This document shows positions 18,257 through 27,632 of a stretch of 64,000 bases of DNA, piece by piece. Source of the DNA: Bradyrhizobium iriomotense (lineage in GTDB: Bacteria > Pseudomonadota > Alphaproteobacteria > Rhizobiales > Xanthobacteraceae); assembly GCF_018130765.1 (NCBI RefSeq), contig NZ_JAFCJZ010000024.1, positions 1 through 64,000 of the forward strand, read 5' to 3'. The notes under the pieces are model-generated. The model searched no databases. It was given only the letters and a program-made list of their open reading frames with translations, and was not told where the DNA came from. Position numbers and translations under genes: made by a program. Position 1 is the stretch's first letter, and each line of letters starts with the position of its first letter.

Positions 18257-18360
18257 CTAAAGCATGATCCGGAAAAGTGCGAAGCGGTCTTCCGGAAAGA
18301 TCATGCGCAAACAACAACCTAAAGCGCGATGACGATTCATCAAATCTCATCGCGCTTTAG
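18257..18360. repeat. family F composite palindromic repeat
   Basis: Two palindromes in series: AAAGCATGATCCGGAAAAG with CTTCCGGAAAGATCATGC, then TAAAGCGCGATGA with TCATCGCGCTTTA. I recognise it as a common intergenic repeat of Bradyrhizobium and relatives. Its right edge covers the stop codon of the CsbD gene, so the second hairpin may also serve as that gene's terminator. Confidence 0.8.
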
Positions 18361-18557
18361 TGCAGCGACTTCAGCCAGTCGTCGACGTCCTGGCGAACCT
18401 GGTCCTTGGCCTTGCCGTAGCGCTCCTGGAGCCGGCCTTCGAGCTGCTCGCGACGCCCCTCGATCAGTTTGAGATCGTCGTCAGTGAGCTTGCCCCATTT
18501 CTCCTTGGCCGAGCCCTTGAACTGCTTCCAGTTTCCTTCGATCCGATTCCAGTCCAT
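18357..18557 (-). CDS. CsbD family stress protein
   Basis: 66 residues beginning MDWNRIEGNWKQFKGSAKEK, a classic CsbD start, with LTDDDLKLIEGRREQLEGRL and a C-terminal DDWLKSLH. CsbD proteins are abundant small general-stress proteins of unknown mechanism. ATG 18557 is preferred because GGGAG lies six bases upstream; ATG 18563 is the alternative. A perfect EcfG-type promoter lies 30 bp upstream. The stop codon lies inside a dispersed palindromic repeat. Confidence 0.93.
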   Translation of the reverse strand: MDWNRIEGNWKQFKGSAKEKWGKLTDDDLKLIEGRREQLEGRLQERYGKAKDQVRQDVDDWLKSLH

Positions 18558-18586
18558 GACCATCTCCCATGGGTTGATGGCCGGAC

Positions 18587-18611
18587 AACGCAAGGCGCGC
18601 GCTGCCGTTCC
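18587..18611 (-). promoter_or_regulatory. EcfG-type promoter for csbD
   Basis: Minus-strand GGAAC (18611-18607), 16-bp spacer, CGTT (18590-18587). It ends 30 bp before the CsbD ATG. Confidence 0.85.
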
Positions 18612-18640
18612 GCAGCGTGTCGCGACGTTTCGTCCAACGA

Positions 18641-18668
18641 AAAAGCCCCGGCGCAGGCCGGGGCTTTT
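18641..18668 (-). terminator. Rho-independent terminator of malate synthase gene
   Basis: AAAAGCCCCGGC (18641-18652) and GCCGGGGCTTTT (18657-18668) form a 12-bp stem with a 4-base loop. On the minus strand it is followed by a T-run, 20 bp past the glcB stop. Confidence 0.85.
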
Positions 18669-18687
18669 GACGTTCCAGCGACTCAGC

Positions 18688-20853
18688 TCAACCCAGCGCC
18701 TTGGCCTCGCGGCGGCGCGCGGTGAGGATGTATTCGGTGTAACCGTTCGGCTGCGCACGGCCCTTGAAGATGAGGTCGCTGGCGGCTTTGAAGGCGACGC
18801 CGTCGAAGGCGGGTGCCATCGGCTTGTAGATCGGATCGCCCGCGTTCTGCTTGTCGACGACGACGGCCATGCGCTTGAGCGATTCCATCACCTGCGCCTC
18901 GGTGATCACGCCCTGGTGCAGCCAGTTGGCGAGATGCTGGCTGGAGATGCGCAGCGTCGCGCGGTCTTCCATCAGGCCGACGTCGTGGATGTCGGGCACC
19001 TTGGAGCAGCCGACGCCCTGGTCGATCCAGCGCACGACATAGCCGAGAATGCCCTGGCAGTTGTTGTCGATCTCCTGCTTGACGTCGTCAGGCGCCCAGT
19101 TCGACTTCGACACCGGAATGGTGAGGATGTCGGAGAGCTTCGCGCGCGGACCGCCCTTGGTCAGCTCCTGCTGGCGCGCGATGACGTTGACCTGGTGATA
19201 GTGCAGCGCGTGCAGCGTCGCAGCGGTCGGCGAGGGCACCCAGGCGGTGGTGGCGCCGGCCTGCGGATGGCCAAGCTTCTGCGCCAGCATGTCCGCCATC
19301 TTGTCGGGCGCAGCCCACATGCCCTTGCCGATCTGGGCGTGGCCGGGCAGGCCACAGGTCAGGCCCATGTCGACGTTCCAGTCCTCATAGGCCTTGATCC
19401 AGGCCTGCGCCTTCATCTCGTTCTTGCGGATCATCGGGCCCGCTTCCATCGAGGTGTGGATCTCGTCGCCGGTGCGGTCGAGGAAGCCGGTGTTGATGAA
19501 CATGATGCGCTTGGAGGCGCGCTGGATGCAGGCCTTGAGGTTGACGGTGGTGCGCCGCTCCTCGTCCATGATGCCGACCTTGAGGGTGTTCTCCGGCAGC
19601 GACAACATCTTCTCGACGCGGTCGAAGATCTCGCAGGTGAGCGACACCTCGTCCGGGCCGTGCATCTTCGGCTTGACGATATAGGCAGATCCGGTGCGGC
19701 TGTTCTTGACCTTCGAATTGCCCTTGAGGTCGTGGATCGCGAGCAGGCCCGAGACGGCGGCATCGAGCAGGCCTTCCGGCACTTCCTCGCCCGTCTCGTC
19801 CAGCACCGCGTCGGTGAACATGTGGTGACCGCAATTGCGCATCAGCAGCAGGCTGCGGCCGTGCAGCTTCACTTCGCCCTTGCCGTCCGGCGTCTTGTAG
19901 CTGCGGTCGGTGTTGAGCGAGCGCGTCAGCGTCTTGCCGCCCTTCTCGAAATCGGCCGACAACGTGCCGTTCATCAGGCCGAGCGTGTTGCGGTAGACCA
20001 GCACCTTGTCCTCGGCATCAACAGCGGCGACCGAGTCTTCCATGTCGAGAATGGTCGAGACCGCGGCTTCCATGATCATGTCGGCGACGCCGGCGGGATC
20101 ATCCTTGCCGATCGTGCTGCCACGATCGATCTTCACCTCGACATGCAGGCCGTTGTTGACGAGCAGCACCGCGCTCGGCGTGGCCGCATCGCCCTGGAAG
20201 CCCGCGAACTGCGCGGCGTTCTTCAGCGCAGTCGCGTTGCCGCTCTTTAGCTTCACCGCGAGCTGGCCCGCGACGACGCTATAGGCGGTGACGTCGGTGT
20301 GGCTGCCGGTTGCGAGCGGCGCGGCCGCATCAAGGAATGCCTTGGCCTTCGCGATCACCTTGTCGCCGCGCGCCTTATTGTAACCCTTGCCGCTCTCCGA
20401 CGGGTCGTGCGGGATCGCGTCGGTGCCGTAGAAGGCATCATAGAGTGAGCCCCAGCGCGCATTCGCCGCGTTCAGCGCGTAGCGTGCATTGGTGAGGGGC
20501 ACCACGAGCTGCGGGCCGCAGATCTTGCTGATCTCCTCGTCGACGTTGGCGGTCTCGACCTTCTGCGTCACCGGCTCCGGAACGAGATAGCCGATCTCCT
20601 TCAGGAAGGTGGTGTAGCCGTCGAGGTCAAACGCCTTGCCCTTGTTCGCGCGGTGCCAGTCGTCGATCTTGGCCTGCAGCGTGTCGCGCACCGCCAGCAG
20701 CGCGCGGTTTTTCGGCCCCAGGTCCTTGATGATGGCGGCAACCCCGGCCCAGAACGCATCCGGCGCGATCCCCGTTTTCGGGGCCGCTTCCTTGGCGATG
20801 AAGTCAAACAGAACAGGGGCGATCTTTAATCCGTGGGCGTCGACGCGTTTCAT
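18688..20853 (-). CDS. glcB: malate synthase G
   Basis: 721-residue monomeric malate synthase, the usual isoform G length. It condenses glyoxylate with acetyl-CoA in the glyoxylate bypass. Visible landmarks are KRVDAHGLKIAPVLFDFIAK at the start, ILDMEDSVAAVDAEDK (Asp/Glu binding Mg2+), LNTDRSYKTPDGK, and the C-terminal ISSQHLANWLHQGV. ATG 20853 is chosen because the 46 codons upstream are not family-like. No isocitrate lyase gene is in the window. A strong terminator follows the gene. Confidence 0.97.
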   Translation of the reverse strand: MKRVDAHGLKIAPVLFDFIAKEAAPKTGIAPDAFWAGVAAIIKDLGPKNRALLAVRDTLQAKIDDWHRANKGKAFDLDGYTTFLKEIGYLVPEPVTQKVETANVDEEISKICGPQLVVPLTNARYALNAANARWGSLYDAFYGTDAIPHDPSESGKGYNKARGDKVIAKAKAFLDAAAPLATGSHTDVTAYSVVAGQLAVKLKSGNATALKNAAQFAGFQGDAATPSAVLLVNNGLHVEVKIDRGSTIGKDDPAGVADMIMEAAVSTILDMEDSVAAVDAEDKVLVYRNTLGLMNGTLSADFEKGGKTLTRSLNTDRSYKTPDGKGEVKLHGRSLLLMRNCGHHMFTDAVLDETGEEVPEGLLDAAVSGLLAIHDLKGNSKVKNSRTGSAYIVKPKMHGPDEVSLTCEIFDRVEKMLSLPENTLKVGIMDEERRTTVNLKACIQRASKRIMFINTGFLDRTGDEIHTSMEAGPMIRKNEMKAQAWIKAYEDWNVDMGLTCGLPGHAQIGKGMWAAPDKMADMLAQKLGHPQAGATTAWVPSPTAATLHALHYHQVNVIARQQELTKGGPRAKLSDILTIPVSKSNWAPDDVKQEIDNNCQGILGYVVRWIDQGVGCSKVPDIHDVGLMEDRATLRISSQHLANWLHQGVITEAQVMESLKRMAVVVDKQNAGDPIYKPMAPAFDGVAFKAASDLIFKGRAQPNGYTEYILTARRREAKALG

Positions 20854-21067
20854 GATGGGCTTTCTTGTTGGAAATGGCTGTTTTTGGCTGCTTTTGACCC
20901 GACAGCAGCAAAATGCGCCCACGAGGGGCGGCTTTCGGGACCTATTAGCCCCAAAATCGGGGCGGTGAGAAGACCCCCAGGGGTTTGTCAAAATGTCAAG
21001 ACGAGGTGAGGGGAGGCGGTATTCGGAATGCGCCCTGCAAAGGCAACGGGCACGACCTCTCCCCGAC

Positions 21068-21194
21068 GTCGTCCAGGCGAAAGCCAGGACCCATTACCCC
21101 AGGGAGGAGTTTGGCGACGACTCGTAGTCCGGTACTCCGACCGAGCCCAAAGCATAAATCACGCGGTATGGGTCCTGGCTTTCGCCAGGACGAC
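21068..21194. repeat. family A long inverted repeat
   Basis: The arms GTCGTCCAGGCGAAAGCC (21068) and GGCTTTCGCCAGGACGAC (ending 21194), with one mismatch, flank a variable core between the glcB upstream region and the end of cysNC. Confidence 0.9.
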
Positions 21195-21239
21195 ACCGTT
21201 GATGTGGTGCAGGGTGTGCGCCCAGGTGGGGCGCCTGCC

Positions 21240-23156
21240 TCAAATATTCGCGGCGAGGTCCACGACTTCGTCGAACAGCACGCCTGATGTCTTCAGCATC
21301 TGCTCGATCTCGTCGGCCGCCTCGGCCACCGTCCGCTTCGACGTGTCGATCACGAGCTCGGCGGCCTGCGGTGCCTCGTAGTCGTTGCCGATGCCGGTGA
21401 ACGAAGCGAGCGCGCCGGCGCGGGCCTTCTTGTAGTGGCCCTTGGGATCGCGCTCCTCGCAGACGCCGGCCGGCGTCGCGACATGGATCTCGCGGAACGC
21501 GGTGTCGGCGATGCGGCGCGCGGTGGCGCGGTCCTCGCGGGCCGGCGACACGGCGGCGACGATCGCGATGTGGCCGTTGCGGGCGAGATGCGTCGCGACC
21601 TCGGCGAGGCGGCGGATGTTCTCGCTGCGATCGGTGGCTGAGAAGCCGAGATCGCCGTTGAGCCCGGCGCGCAGCGTGTCGCCGTCGAGCAGGATCGGCG
21701 AACCGCCATTGGTGAACAGCCGCCGCTCCAGTGCCTTGGCCAGTGTCGACTTGCCGGAAGCCGGCAGGCCGGTGAGCCAGACCACCGCACCATTGTGCTG
21801 ATAGCGCGCCGAGCGCTCGTCGGGCCGCAGCGCCGATTCCACTGGCACGATATCGACCGGCACGGCGCGCTGGCCGGCATCGACCGACAGCACGAGGCCG
21901 CCGCCGGCGATACGGCCGGACACTTCGATCACGAGACGGCCGGTGCGCGGGTTCTCGGTGTAGGGATCGGTGGCAATCGGATTCGAAAGAGAAATGTCGA
22001 TCTCGCCGACATGGTTGCGGCCGATCGCCTTGTTCTCGCTGCTCGAGAGCTCGCCGGGATCGACCGCCTTCTCGATGGCGACGACGGTGGCGCGGCTTTC
22101 CTTCGGTCCGCAGCGGACCAGGAGCTGGTCGCCCTTGGCGAGCGGCTTGTCGTGCAGCCAGAAGATGCGCGCGCGCAGGCGGCGCGTCTCGCGCGGGGCG
22201 GTGCCGGCATGCGCGACGATATCGCCGCGCTCGATGAACAGTTCGCGATCGAGCGTGATCCCGACCGAACGGCCTGCGCCTTGCCGTCCCGCCACCGGCG
22301 TCGCCGGCCAGCTCTCGACCGTCTTGATCTTCGCGATCTTGCCGGCCGGCATGATCACGATCTCGTCGCCGGCAATGAGGCTGCCGGATTCGATGCGGCC
22401 CGCGACAATGCGGCGGTCGTCGAACTTGTAGATCGCCTGCACCGGAAGGCGCAGCGCCAGCGCTTCTAGCGGCCGCGCCGGCTCGAGCCTATCGAGCGCC
22501 TCGACGACGGTCGGCCCCTTGTACCAGCCGATGCGGTCGGTGCGCTCGGCAACGCCGTCGCCATCGCGCGCGGAGATCGGGATCACGGCGGTCGGCGTCA
22601 CGCCGAGGCCATTGAGATGCGCCGAGATCTCGTCGCTGATGTCCTTGAAGCGGTCGGCGGAGAAATCGACGCGGTCCATCTTGTTGACGACGACGGCGAC
22701 CTGTTTCACGCCGAGCAGATGCAGGAGATAGCCGTGTCGCCGCGTCTGGTCGCGCACGCCTTCCAGCGCGTCGATGATCAGCACGGCGCCGTCGGCCTGC
22801 GAGGCGCCGGTGATCATGTTGCGCAGGAATTCGGCATGGCCAGGCGCGTCGATCAGGACGATGTCGCGCGAATTGGTGCGGAAGCGGATCTGCGTGGTGT
22901 CGATGGTGATGCCCTGGTCGCGCTCGGTCTGCAGCGCATCGAGCAGGAACGACCATTCGAACGGCATGCCGCGCCGCGCGCTGACGGCCTTCAGCATTTC
23001 GAGCTTGCCGTCGGGCAGGCTGCCGGTCTCGTGCAGGAGGCGGCCGACCAGCGTCGACTTGCCGTGGTCGACATGGCCGACGATGACGATGCGCACTTGC
23101 GGACGCGTGGTGCCGTTCGGAGTCGCAGGCGAAGCTTGGGTGACGATCATGTTCAT
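21240..23156 (-). CDS. cysN: bifunctional sulfate adenylyltransferase GTPase subunit / adenylylsulfate kinase
   Basis: 638 residues (CysNC fusion). The N-terminal EF-Tu-like GTPase has GHVDHGKSTLVGRLL (about residue 27), DAPGHAEFLRNM and NKMD, and with CysD makes adenylyl sulfate from ATP and sulfate. The C-terminal kinase domain (about 440-638) has GLPASGKSTLAKALERRL, LDGDTLRAGLNGDLGFS and FTGIGNDYEAPQAAELVIDT, and phosphorylates APS to PAPS. It is the second gene of a cysD-cysNC operon (20 bp gap). Because the CysH here looks APS-specific, the kinase product probably feeds sulfotransferases rather than reduction. Confidence 0.96.
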   Translation of the reverse strand: MNMIVTQASPATPNGTTRPQVRIVIVGHVDHGKSTLVGRLLHETGSLPDGKLEMLKAVSARRGMPFEWSFLLDALQTERDQGITIDTTQIRFRTNSRDIVLIDAPGHAEFLRNMITGASQADGAVLIIDALEGVRDQTRRHGYLLHLLGVKQVAVVVNKMDRVDFSADRFKDISDEISAHLNGLGVTPTAVIPISARDGDGVAERTDRIGWYKGPTVVEALDRLEPARPLEALALRLPVQAIYKFDDRRIVAGRIESGSLIAGDEIVIMPAGKIAKIKTVESWPATPVAGRQGAGRSVGITLDRELFIERGDIVAHAGTAPRETRRLRARIFWLHDKPLAKGDQLLVRCGPKESRATVVAIEKAVDPGELSSSENKAIGRNHVGEIDISLSNPIATDPYTENPRTGRLVIEVSGRIAGGGLVLSVDAGQRAVPVDIVPVESALRPDERSARYQHNGAVVWLTGLPASGKSTLAKALERRLFTNGGSPILLDGDTLRAGLNGDLGFSATDRSENIRRLAEVATHLARNGHIAIVAAVSPAREDRATARRIADTAFREIHVATPAGVCEERDPKGHYKKARAGALASFTGIGNDYEAPQAAELVIDTSKRTVAEAADEIEQMLKTSGVLFDEVVDLAANI

Positions 23157-23176
23157 ATCGCGCTCGCGTCCTTGGA

Positions 23177-24073
23177 TCAGAGATAGCCGGCGACGCGAAG
23201 GCGCTCGAAGGCGTCCTCGGTCTCGTGGTCGAGCGCGCGGCCGGCGCGCTCCGGCACCTTGGTCTGCTCGAGCTCGACCAGGATCTCGTCGATGTTCGAT
23301 GCCGTCGAGTTCACGGGATTGGTGATGTCCTGATCACCCAGCGAGCGATAGCGCTTGCCGTTCTGCGAGAGATAAAGCGGGATAATCGGGATGTTCTCGC
23401 GCTTGGTGTAGGCCCAGATGTCCGCCTCGGTCCAATGCAGGATCGGATGGATGCGCAAATGCGCGCCTTGCGGCGGCGAGGCGTTGAAGTGGTCCCAGAA
23501 CTCAGGCGGCTGATCGCGCACGTCCCAATTGCCTTCGAGGCCGCGCGGAGAGAACACACGCTCCTTGGCGCGGGTTGCCTCCTCGTCGCGGCGGATGCCG
23601 GCGATCAGGCCGTCGAAGCCGTATTTGGCGAGCGCCATCTTGAGGCCCTCGGTCTTGCGCGCGGCGGAACGGGCGGCCGGCGGCAGCGTTGGGTCGACGG
23701 CATCGATGGGCGGGCAGGGCTCGACACGCAGATCGAGATCCCACTCCTTCCCGTAATGATCGCGGAAGCGATACATCTCCGGAAACTTCTTGCCGGTATC
23801 GACATGGAGGGCCGGGAACGGCATGCGGCCGAAGAACGCCTTGCGCGCCAGCCAGATCATGACGTTGGAGTCCTTGCCGAGCGACCACAGCAGGGCAATC
23901 TTCTTCAACCGGGCGAAGGCTTCGCGGAAGATGTAGATGCTCTGCGCCTCGAGCTGGTCGAGATGGTCCATGCTGGGCGCAACATCAGCAGAAAATTCTT
24001 GCGAGCCCGCGCGTCCGATGGGGGCCGGGCTGCTCATTCCGACAACAGCGGAATCGTCCTTGAGAAGATGCAT
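23177..24073 (-). CDS. cysD: sulfate adenylyltransferase subunit 2
   Basis: 298 residues from ATG 24073 (MHLLKDDSAV); MDHLDQLEAQSIYIFREAFA at 23971 is the conserved family start and an alternative. It is an ATP-pyrophosphatase-fold protein with the P-loop-like LLWSLGKDSNVMIWLARKAF. It shows AGIRRDEEATRAKER and the C-terminal TNPVNSTASNIDEILVELEQ. It partners the GTPase CysN to activate sulfate. It reads leftward from an AT-rich intergenic region shared with cysG. Confidence 0.95.
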   Translation of the reverse strand: MHLLKDDSAVVGMSSPAPIGRAGSQEFSADVAPSMDHLDQLEAQSIYIFREAFARLKKIALLWSLGKDSNVMIWLARKAFFGRMPFPALHVDTGKKFPEMYRFRDHYGKEWDLDLRVEPCPPIDAVDPTLPPAARSAARKTEGLKMALAKYGFDGLIAGIRRDEEATRAKERVFSPRGLEGNWDVRDQPPEFWDHFNASPPQGAHLRIHPILHWTEADIWAYTKRENIPIIPLYLSQNGKRYRSLGDQDITNPVNSTASNIDEILVELEQTKVPERAGRALDHETEDAFERLRVAGYL

Positions 24074-24216
24074 CTCTGCCACTTTGCGTTTGGAGGCGAA
24101 AATTCTATAGTTGCGGTGCAGAAGAGAAGAAAAAATTTTCTCTTTGCGCGCTCGAAACGACACATATATAGAAAATAATTCCAGTCAACCCCGGATGTGG
24201 GGGAAGCGAGTATCGC
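24074..24216. promoter_or_regulatory. AT-rich divergent control region between cysD and cysG
   Basis: 143 bp, markedly AT-rich against the surrounding GC-rich coding DNA. TTCTATA at 24103-24109 and TATAGAA at 24167-24173 are exact inverted copies, and a GAAAAAATTTTC tract lies between them. The arrangement suits a shared sulfur-responsive regulator acting on both operons; the regulator is not identifiable. Confidence 0.55.
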
Positions 24217-25641
24217 ATGCGGTTCTTGCCGGTGTTTCTCGATCTCAAGGCCGGTCCGGTGGTCCTCATCGGCGCGGGTGAGCTTTTGCGCGCCAAGCTG
24301 CGCGTGCTCGCCGCTGCCGGCGCGCGCCTCCGCGTGCATGCGATCGACGGCAATCATGACTTTGGTTTCGGCTCAGAGAACGCGTCGCGCATCGAAATCG
24401 CGGCCGGCGACCCGCTGACCGCTGATCTCTCCGGCGTCATCGCCATCGTTTGCGCGGGCGCGGGCGATGTCGGCGTTGCGATGTCGGCGCGGGCGAAGGC
24501 GCTTGGCCTGCCTGTCAACGTCATGGACGATCTCGAGCACTCCAGCTTCATCTTCCCGGCCATCGTCGATCGCGGCGATGTCGTGGTCGCGGTCGGCACC
24601 GGCGGCACCTCGCCGGTGGTGGCGCGGCGCGTGCGCGAGAAGATCGAGGCGCTGCTGCCGGCGCGCATCGGCGAGCTCGCCGAGTTCATCGGCACCTTTC
24701 GCAAATCCATCAACGAGCGCATCGCCGAGTTTCCGCTGCGCCGCCGCTTCTGGGAGCGCGTCATCGACGGCCCGATCGGCGCCGCCGTGCTCGCCGGCCG
24801 CAAGGGCGAAGCGGACGCTGCGCTCAAGGGTATTTCCGATCCCTCGGGTTTCGCACGCGCCGACAAGCCGGAAGGCTCGGTCGCGCTGGTCGGCGCCGGT
24901 CCCGGCGACCCTGATCTTCTCACCATCAAGGCGCTGCGCGCGTTGCAGGACGCCGACATCGTCTTCCACGACGAGCTGGTTTCGCCCGAGATTCTCGATC
25001 GCATCCGCCGCGACACCACGCGCGTGCCGGTCGGTCGCCGCGTCGGCAAGCCCGGCATCGGCCAGGACGCCATCAACAAACGCATGATCGAGGCCGCGCA
25101 ATCAGGCCGGCGCGTGGTGCGGCTCAAGGGCGGCGATCCCTTCGTGTTCGGCCGCGGCGGCGAAGAGGTCGAAGCCCTGCGCGCCGCCGGTGTCGCCTAC
25201 TCGATCATTCCCGGCATCACCGCAGGGCTCGGTGGCGCTGCCGATTTCGAGGTGCCGCTCACTTATCGTCACGAAGCAACCCGCATCACCTTCCTCACCG
25301 CGCACAAGGCGCGCGATGCGGAAGTCGTGGACTGGTCCACGATGACCGACACAAAGATGACGGTTGTGGTCTACATGGGCATGACCGCAGCGCCGGCCGT
25401 GCGCGCAGGCCTGTTCGCGGCCGGCCGCTCGCCGGAGACGCCGGTCGGCGTGTTCGCCCGCGTCACGCGGCCCGATGCGCAAGGCGCGATCGGTACGCTG
25501 CGCGACCTGCCCGAGCTCGTGCGGCGGATCCATGGTGGCCCCGCCATCCTCATCATTGGCGACGTGGTCCGGCATGCCGGCTCGCTTCGCCGCCAAACAC
25601 CCAAACAAATCATCTCTGACCTGTTGGATGCAGCCGAATGA
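24217..25641 (+). CDS. cysG: siroheme synthase
   Basis: 474-residue trifunctional enzyme making siroheme for sulfite reductase. The N-terminal dehydrogenase/ferrochelatase part (1 to about 210) shows VLIGAGELLRAKLRVLAAAG, VNVMDDLEHSSFIFPAIVD and VAVGTGGTSPVVARRVREK. The C-terminal uroporphyrinogen methyltransferase (about 225-474) shows VGAGPGDPDLLTIKALRAL, RLKGGDPFVFGRGGEE and YMGM. Start ATG 24217 has GGGGGAAG upstream. Its stop overlaps the next start (ATGA), so it is first in the cysG-DUF2849-cysI-DUF934-cysH operon. Confidence 0.96.
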   Translation: MRFLPVFLDLKAGPVVLIGAGELLRAKLRVLAAAGARLRVHAIDGNHDFGFGSENASRIEIAAGDPLTADLSGVIAIVCAGAGDVGVAMSARAKALGLPVNVMDDLEHSSFIFPAIVDRGDVVVAVGTGGTSPVVARRVREKIEALLPARIGELAEFIGTFRKSINERIAEFPLRRRFWERVIDGPIGAAVLAGRKGEADAALKGISDPSGFARADKPEGSVALVGAGPGDPDLLTIKALRALQDADIVFHDELVSPEILDRIRRDTTRVPVGRRVGKPGIGQDAINKRMIEAAQSGRRVVRLKGGDPFVFGRGGEEVEALRAAGVAYSIIPGITAGLGGAADFEVPLTYRHEATRITFLTAHKARDAEVVDWSTMTDTKMTVVVYMGMTAAPAVRAGLFAAGRSPETPVGVFARVTRPDAQGAIGTLRDLPELVRRIHGGPAILIIGDVVRHAGSLRRQTPKQIISDLLDAAE

Positions 25642-25946
25642 CCTCCCCTCTGCAACAAAAACTGAAAATCACGGGCCCGTCCGTTGTGACCGCCAACCGC
25701 ACCTGGGACGGCGTCGTGGTCTATCGCACCGCCGCCAAGGGCTGGTCCGTGGAACTGACCGATGCCGCGATCGTGCGAAACTCGGACGAGGCGAAAGCGT
25801 TGCTTGCCGAGGCCGTGGCCGATGACGTCGGCGCGATCGGCCCCTATATCGCACCGGTGCAGGTCGACGCTTCAGGCAAGATCCTGCCGGGTAATCTGCG
25901 CGAGCAGATCCGCCGCGACGGCGTGACAATCGGCTTGCCGGTCTGA
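25638..25946 (+). CDS. DUF2849 domain protein
   Basis: 102 residues. The segment VVTANRTWDGVVVYRTAAKG and then DVGAIGPYIAPVQVDA fits DUF2849, a small protein found between cysG and cysI in many alphaproteobacteria. It overlaps cysG by 4 bp and is 30 bp ahead of cysI. Its function is unknown; strict co-location implies a role in sulfite reductase assembly or electron supply. Confidence 0.9.
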   Translation: MTSPLQQKLKITGPSVVTANRTWDGVVVYRTAAKGWSVELTDAAIVRNSDEAKALLAEAVADDVGAIGPYIAPVQVDASGKILPGNLREQIRRDGVTIGLPV

Positions 25947-25976
25947 TCGCAGGTCGAGCTGTAAGGCACTTTAATC

Positions 25977-27632
25977 ATGTATGCTTACGACGAAATCGAC
26001 CGCACGCTGGTCAACGAGCGCGTCTCTGAATTCCGCGACCAGGTGCAGCGCCGTCTCTCGGGCGAGCTCACCGAGGACGAATTCAAGATGCTGCGCCTGC
26101 AGAACGGCGTCTATCTGCAGCTGCACGCCTACATGTTCCGCGTCGCGATTCCCTATGGAACGCTGGCGTCGAACCAGTTGCGGGCGCTGGCCCATGTCGC
26201 GCGCAAATACGACCGTGGCTACGGCCATTTCACCACGCGCCAGAACGTCCAGTTCAACTGGATCAAGCTGTCGGACCTGCCGGATGCGCTCGCCGATCTC
26301 GCCGAGGTCGGCATCCACGCGATGCAGACCTCCGGCAACAACATGCGCAACGTCACGTCGGACCAGTGGGCCGGCGTCGCGCCGGGCGAGATTGAGGATC
26401 CTCGCATCTGGTCGGAGCTGATCCGTCAGCACACTACGCTGCACCCGGAATTCTCGTTCCTGCCGCGCAAGTTCAAGATCGCGATCACCGCGTCGGATCA
26501 CGACCGCGCCGCGATCAAGGTTCACGACATCGGCCTGCGTCTGATCAGGAACGAGAAGGGTGAGACCGGCTTCGAGGTTCTGGTCGGGGGCGGCCTCGGC
26601 CGCACGCCGTTCATCGGCAAGACCATCAAGCACTTCGTCCACGGCCGCGATCTGCTCAGCTATATCGAGGCGATCTTGCGCGTCTACAACCAGTACGGAC
26701 GCCGCGACAACATCTACAAGGCGCGCATCAAGATCCTGGTGCACGAGCTCGGCATCGAGAAGTTCTCCCGCGAGGTCGAGGAGGAGTGGGAGCAGATCCG
26801 CTATTCCTCGCTCCAGATCGACGACGAGGTGATCGAGGACATCCGCTCGCGCTTCATCTATCCGTCTTACGAGAAGCTGCCGCACATGCCGGACGAGCTG
26901 CGGCAGGCCGCGGCCGATCCCGAGTTCGAGGCCTGGCGCAAGAACTCGGTCGCCGCGCACAAGAACCCCGGCTACTCCATCGTCACGATCTCGCTGAAGC
27001 CGATCGGCGCGCCTCCCGGCGATGCCACCGCCGAGCAGATGGATGCGCTGGCCGATCTCGCCGACAAATATTCCTTCGGCGAGATCCGCGTCGGCCACGA
27101 ACAGAACCTGGCGCTGCCGCACGTCGCCAAGCGCGACCTGCCGGCGCTGTGGAAGGCGCTCGACAAGCTTGGCCTGGCGACGCCCAACGTCAACCTGATC
27201 ACCGACATCATCGCCTGCCCGGGCCTCGACTATTGCTCGCTGGCGAATGCGCGCTCGATCCCGATCGCGCAGGAATTGACGCGGCGCTTTGCCAATCATG
27301 AGCTGGCCAACCTGATCGGCCGTCTCCACATCAACATCTCCGGCTGCATCAATGCCTGCGGCCATCACCATGTCGGCCATATCGGCATTCTCGGCGTCGA
27401 GAAGAACGGCGAGGAGGTCTACCAGATCACCATCGGTGGCCGCGCCGACGAGAACGCCGCGCTCGGCAATCTGATCGGCCCCGGCGTCAAGTTCGACGAG
27501 GTCGCCGACGTCATCGAGGACATCGTGGAAGCTTATCTTGCGCTGCGCGAGCGGCCGGAAGAGCTGTTCGTCGACACGGTGAAGCGCCTCGGCGTCGAAC
27601 CCTTCAAGGAGCGCGTCTATGCCACTCGTTAA
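25977..27632 (+). CDS. cysI: assimilatory nitrite/sulfite reductase (siroheme, 4Fe-4S)
   Basis: 551 residues. It has the two NIR/SIR half-domains and the siroheme/4Fe-4S ligands as C414-x5-C420 (CPGLDYC) and C457-x3-C461 (SGCINAC). Segments GHFTTRQNVQFNWIKLSDLP and MQTSGNNMRNVTSD are typical of the substrate-binding half. It reduces sulfite to sulfide with six electrons, most likely from ferredoxin because no flavoprotein cysJ is nearby. It sits inside the cys operon, so sulfite rather than nitrite is the likely substrate. Confidence 0.95.
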   Translation: MYAYDEIDRTLVNERVSEFRDQVQRRLSGELTEDEFKMLRLQNGVYLQLHAYMFRVAIPYGTLASNQLRALAHVARKYDRGYGHFTTRQNVQFNWIKLSDLPDALADLAEVGIHAMQTSGNNMRNVTSDQWAGVAPGEIEDPRIWSELIRQHTTLHPEFSFLPRKFKIAITASDHDRAAIKVHDIGLRLIRNEKGETGFEVLVGGGLGRTPFIGKTIKHFVHGRDLLSYIEAILRVYNQYGRRDNIYKARIKILVHELGIEKFSREVEEEWEQIRYSSLQIDDEVIEDIRSRFIYPSYEKLPHMPDELRQAAADPEFEAWRKNSVAAHKNPGYSIVTISLKPIGAPPGDATAEQMDALADLADKYSFGEIRVGHEQNLALPHVAKRDLPALWKALDKLGLATPNVNLITDIIACPGLDYCSLANARSIPIAQELTRRFANHELANLIGRLHINISGCINACGHHHVGHIGILGVEKNGEEVYQITIGGRADENAALGNLIGPGVKFDEVADVIEDIVEAYLALRERPEELFVDTVKRLGVEPFKERVYATR

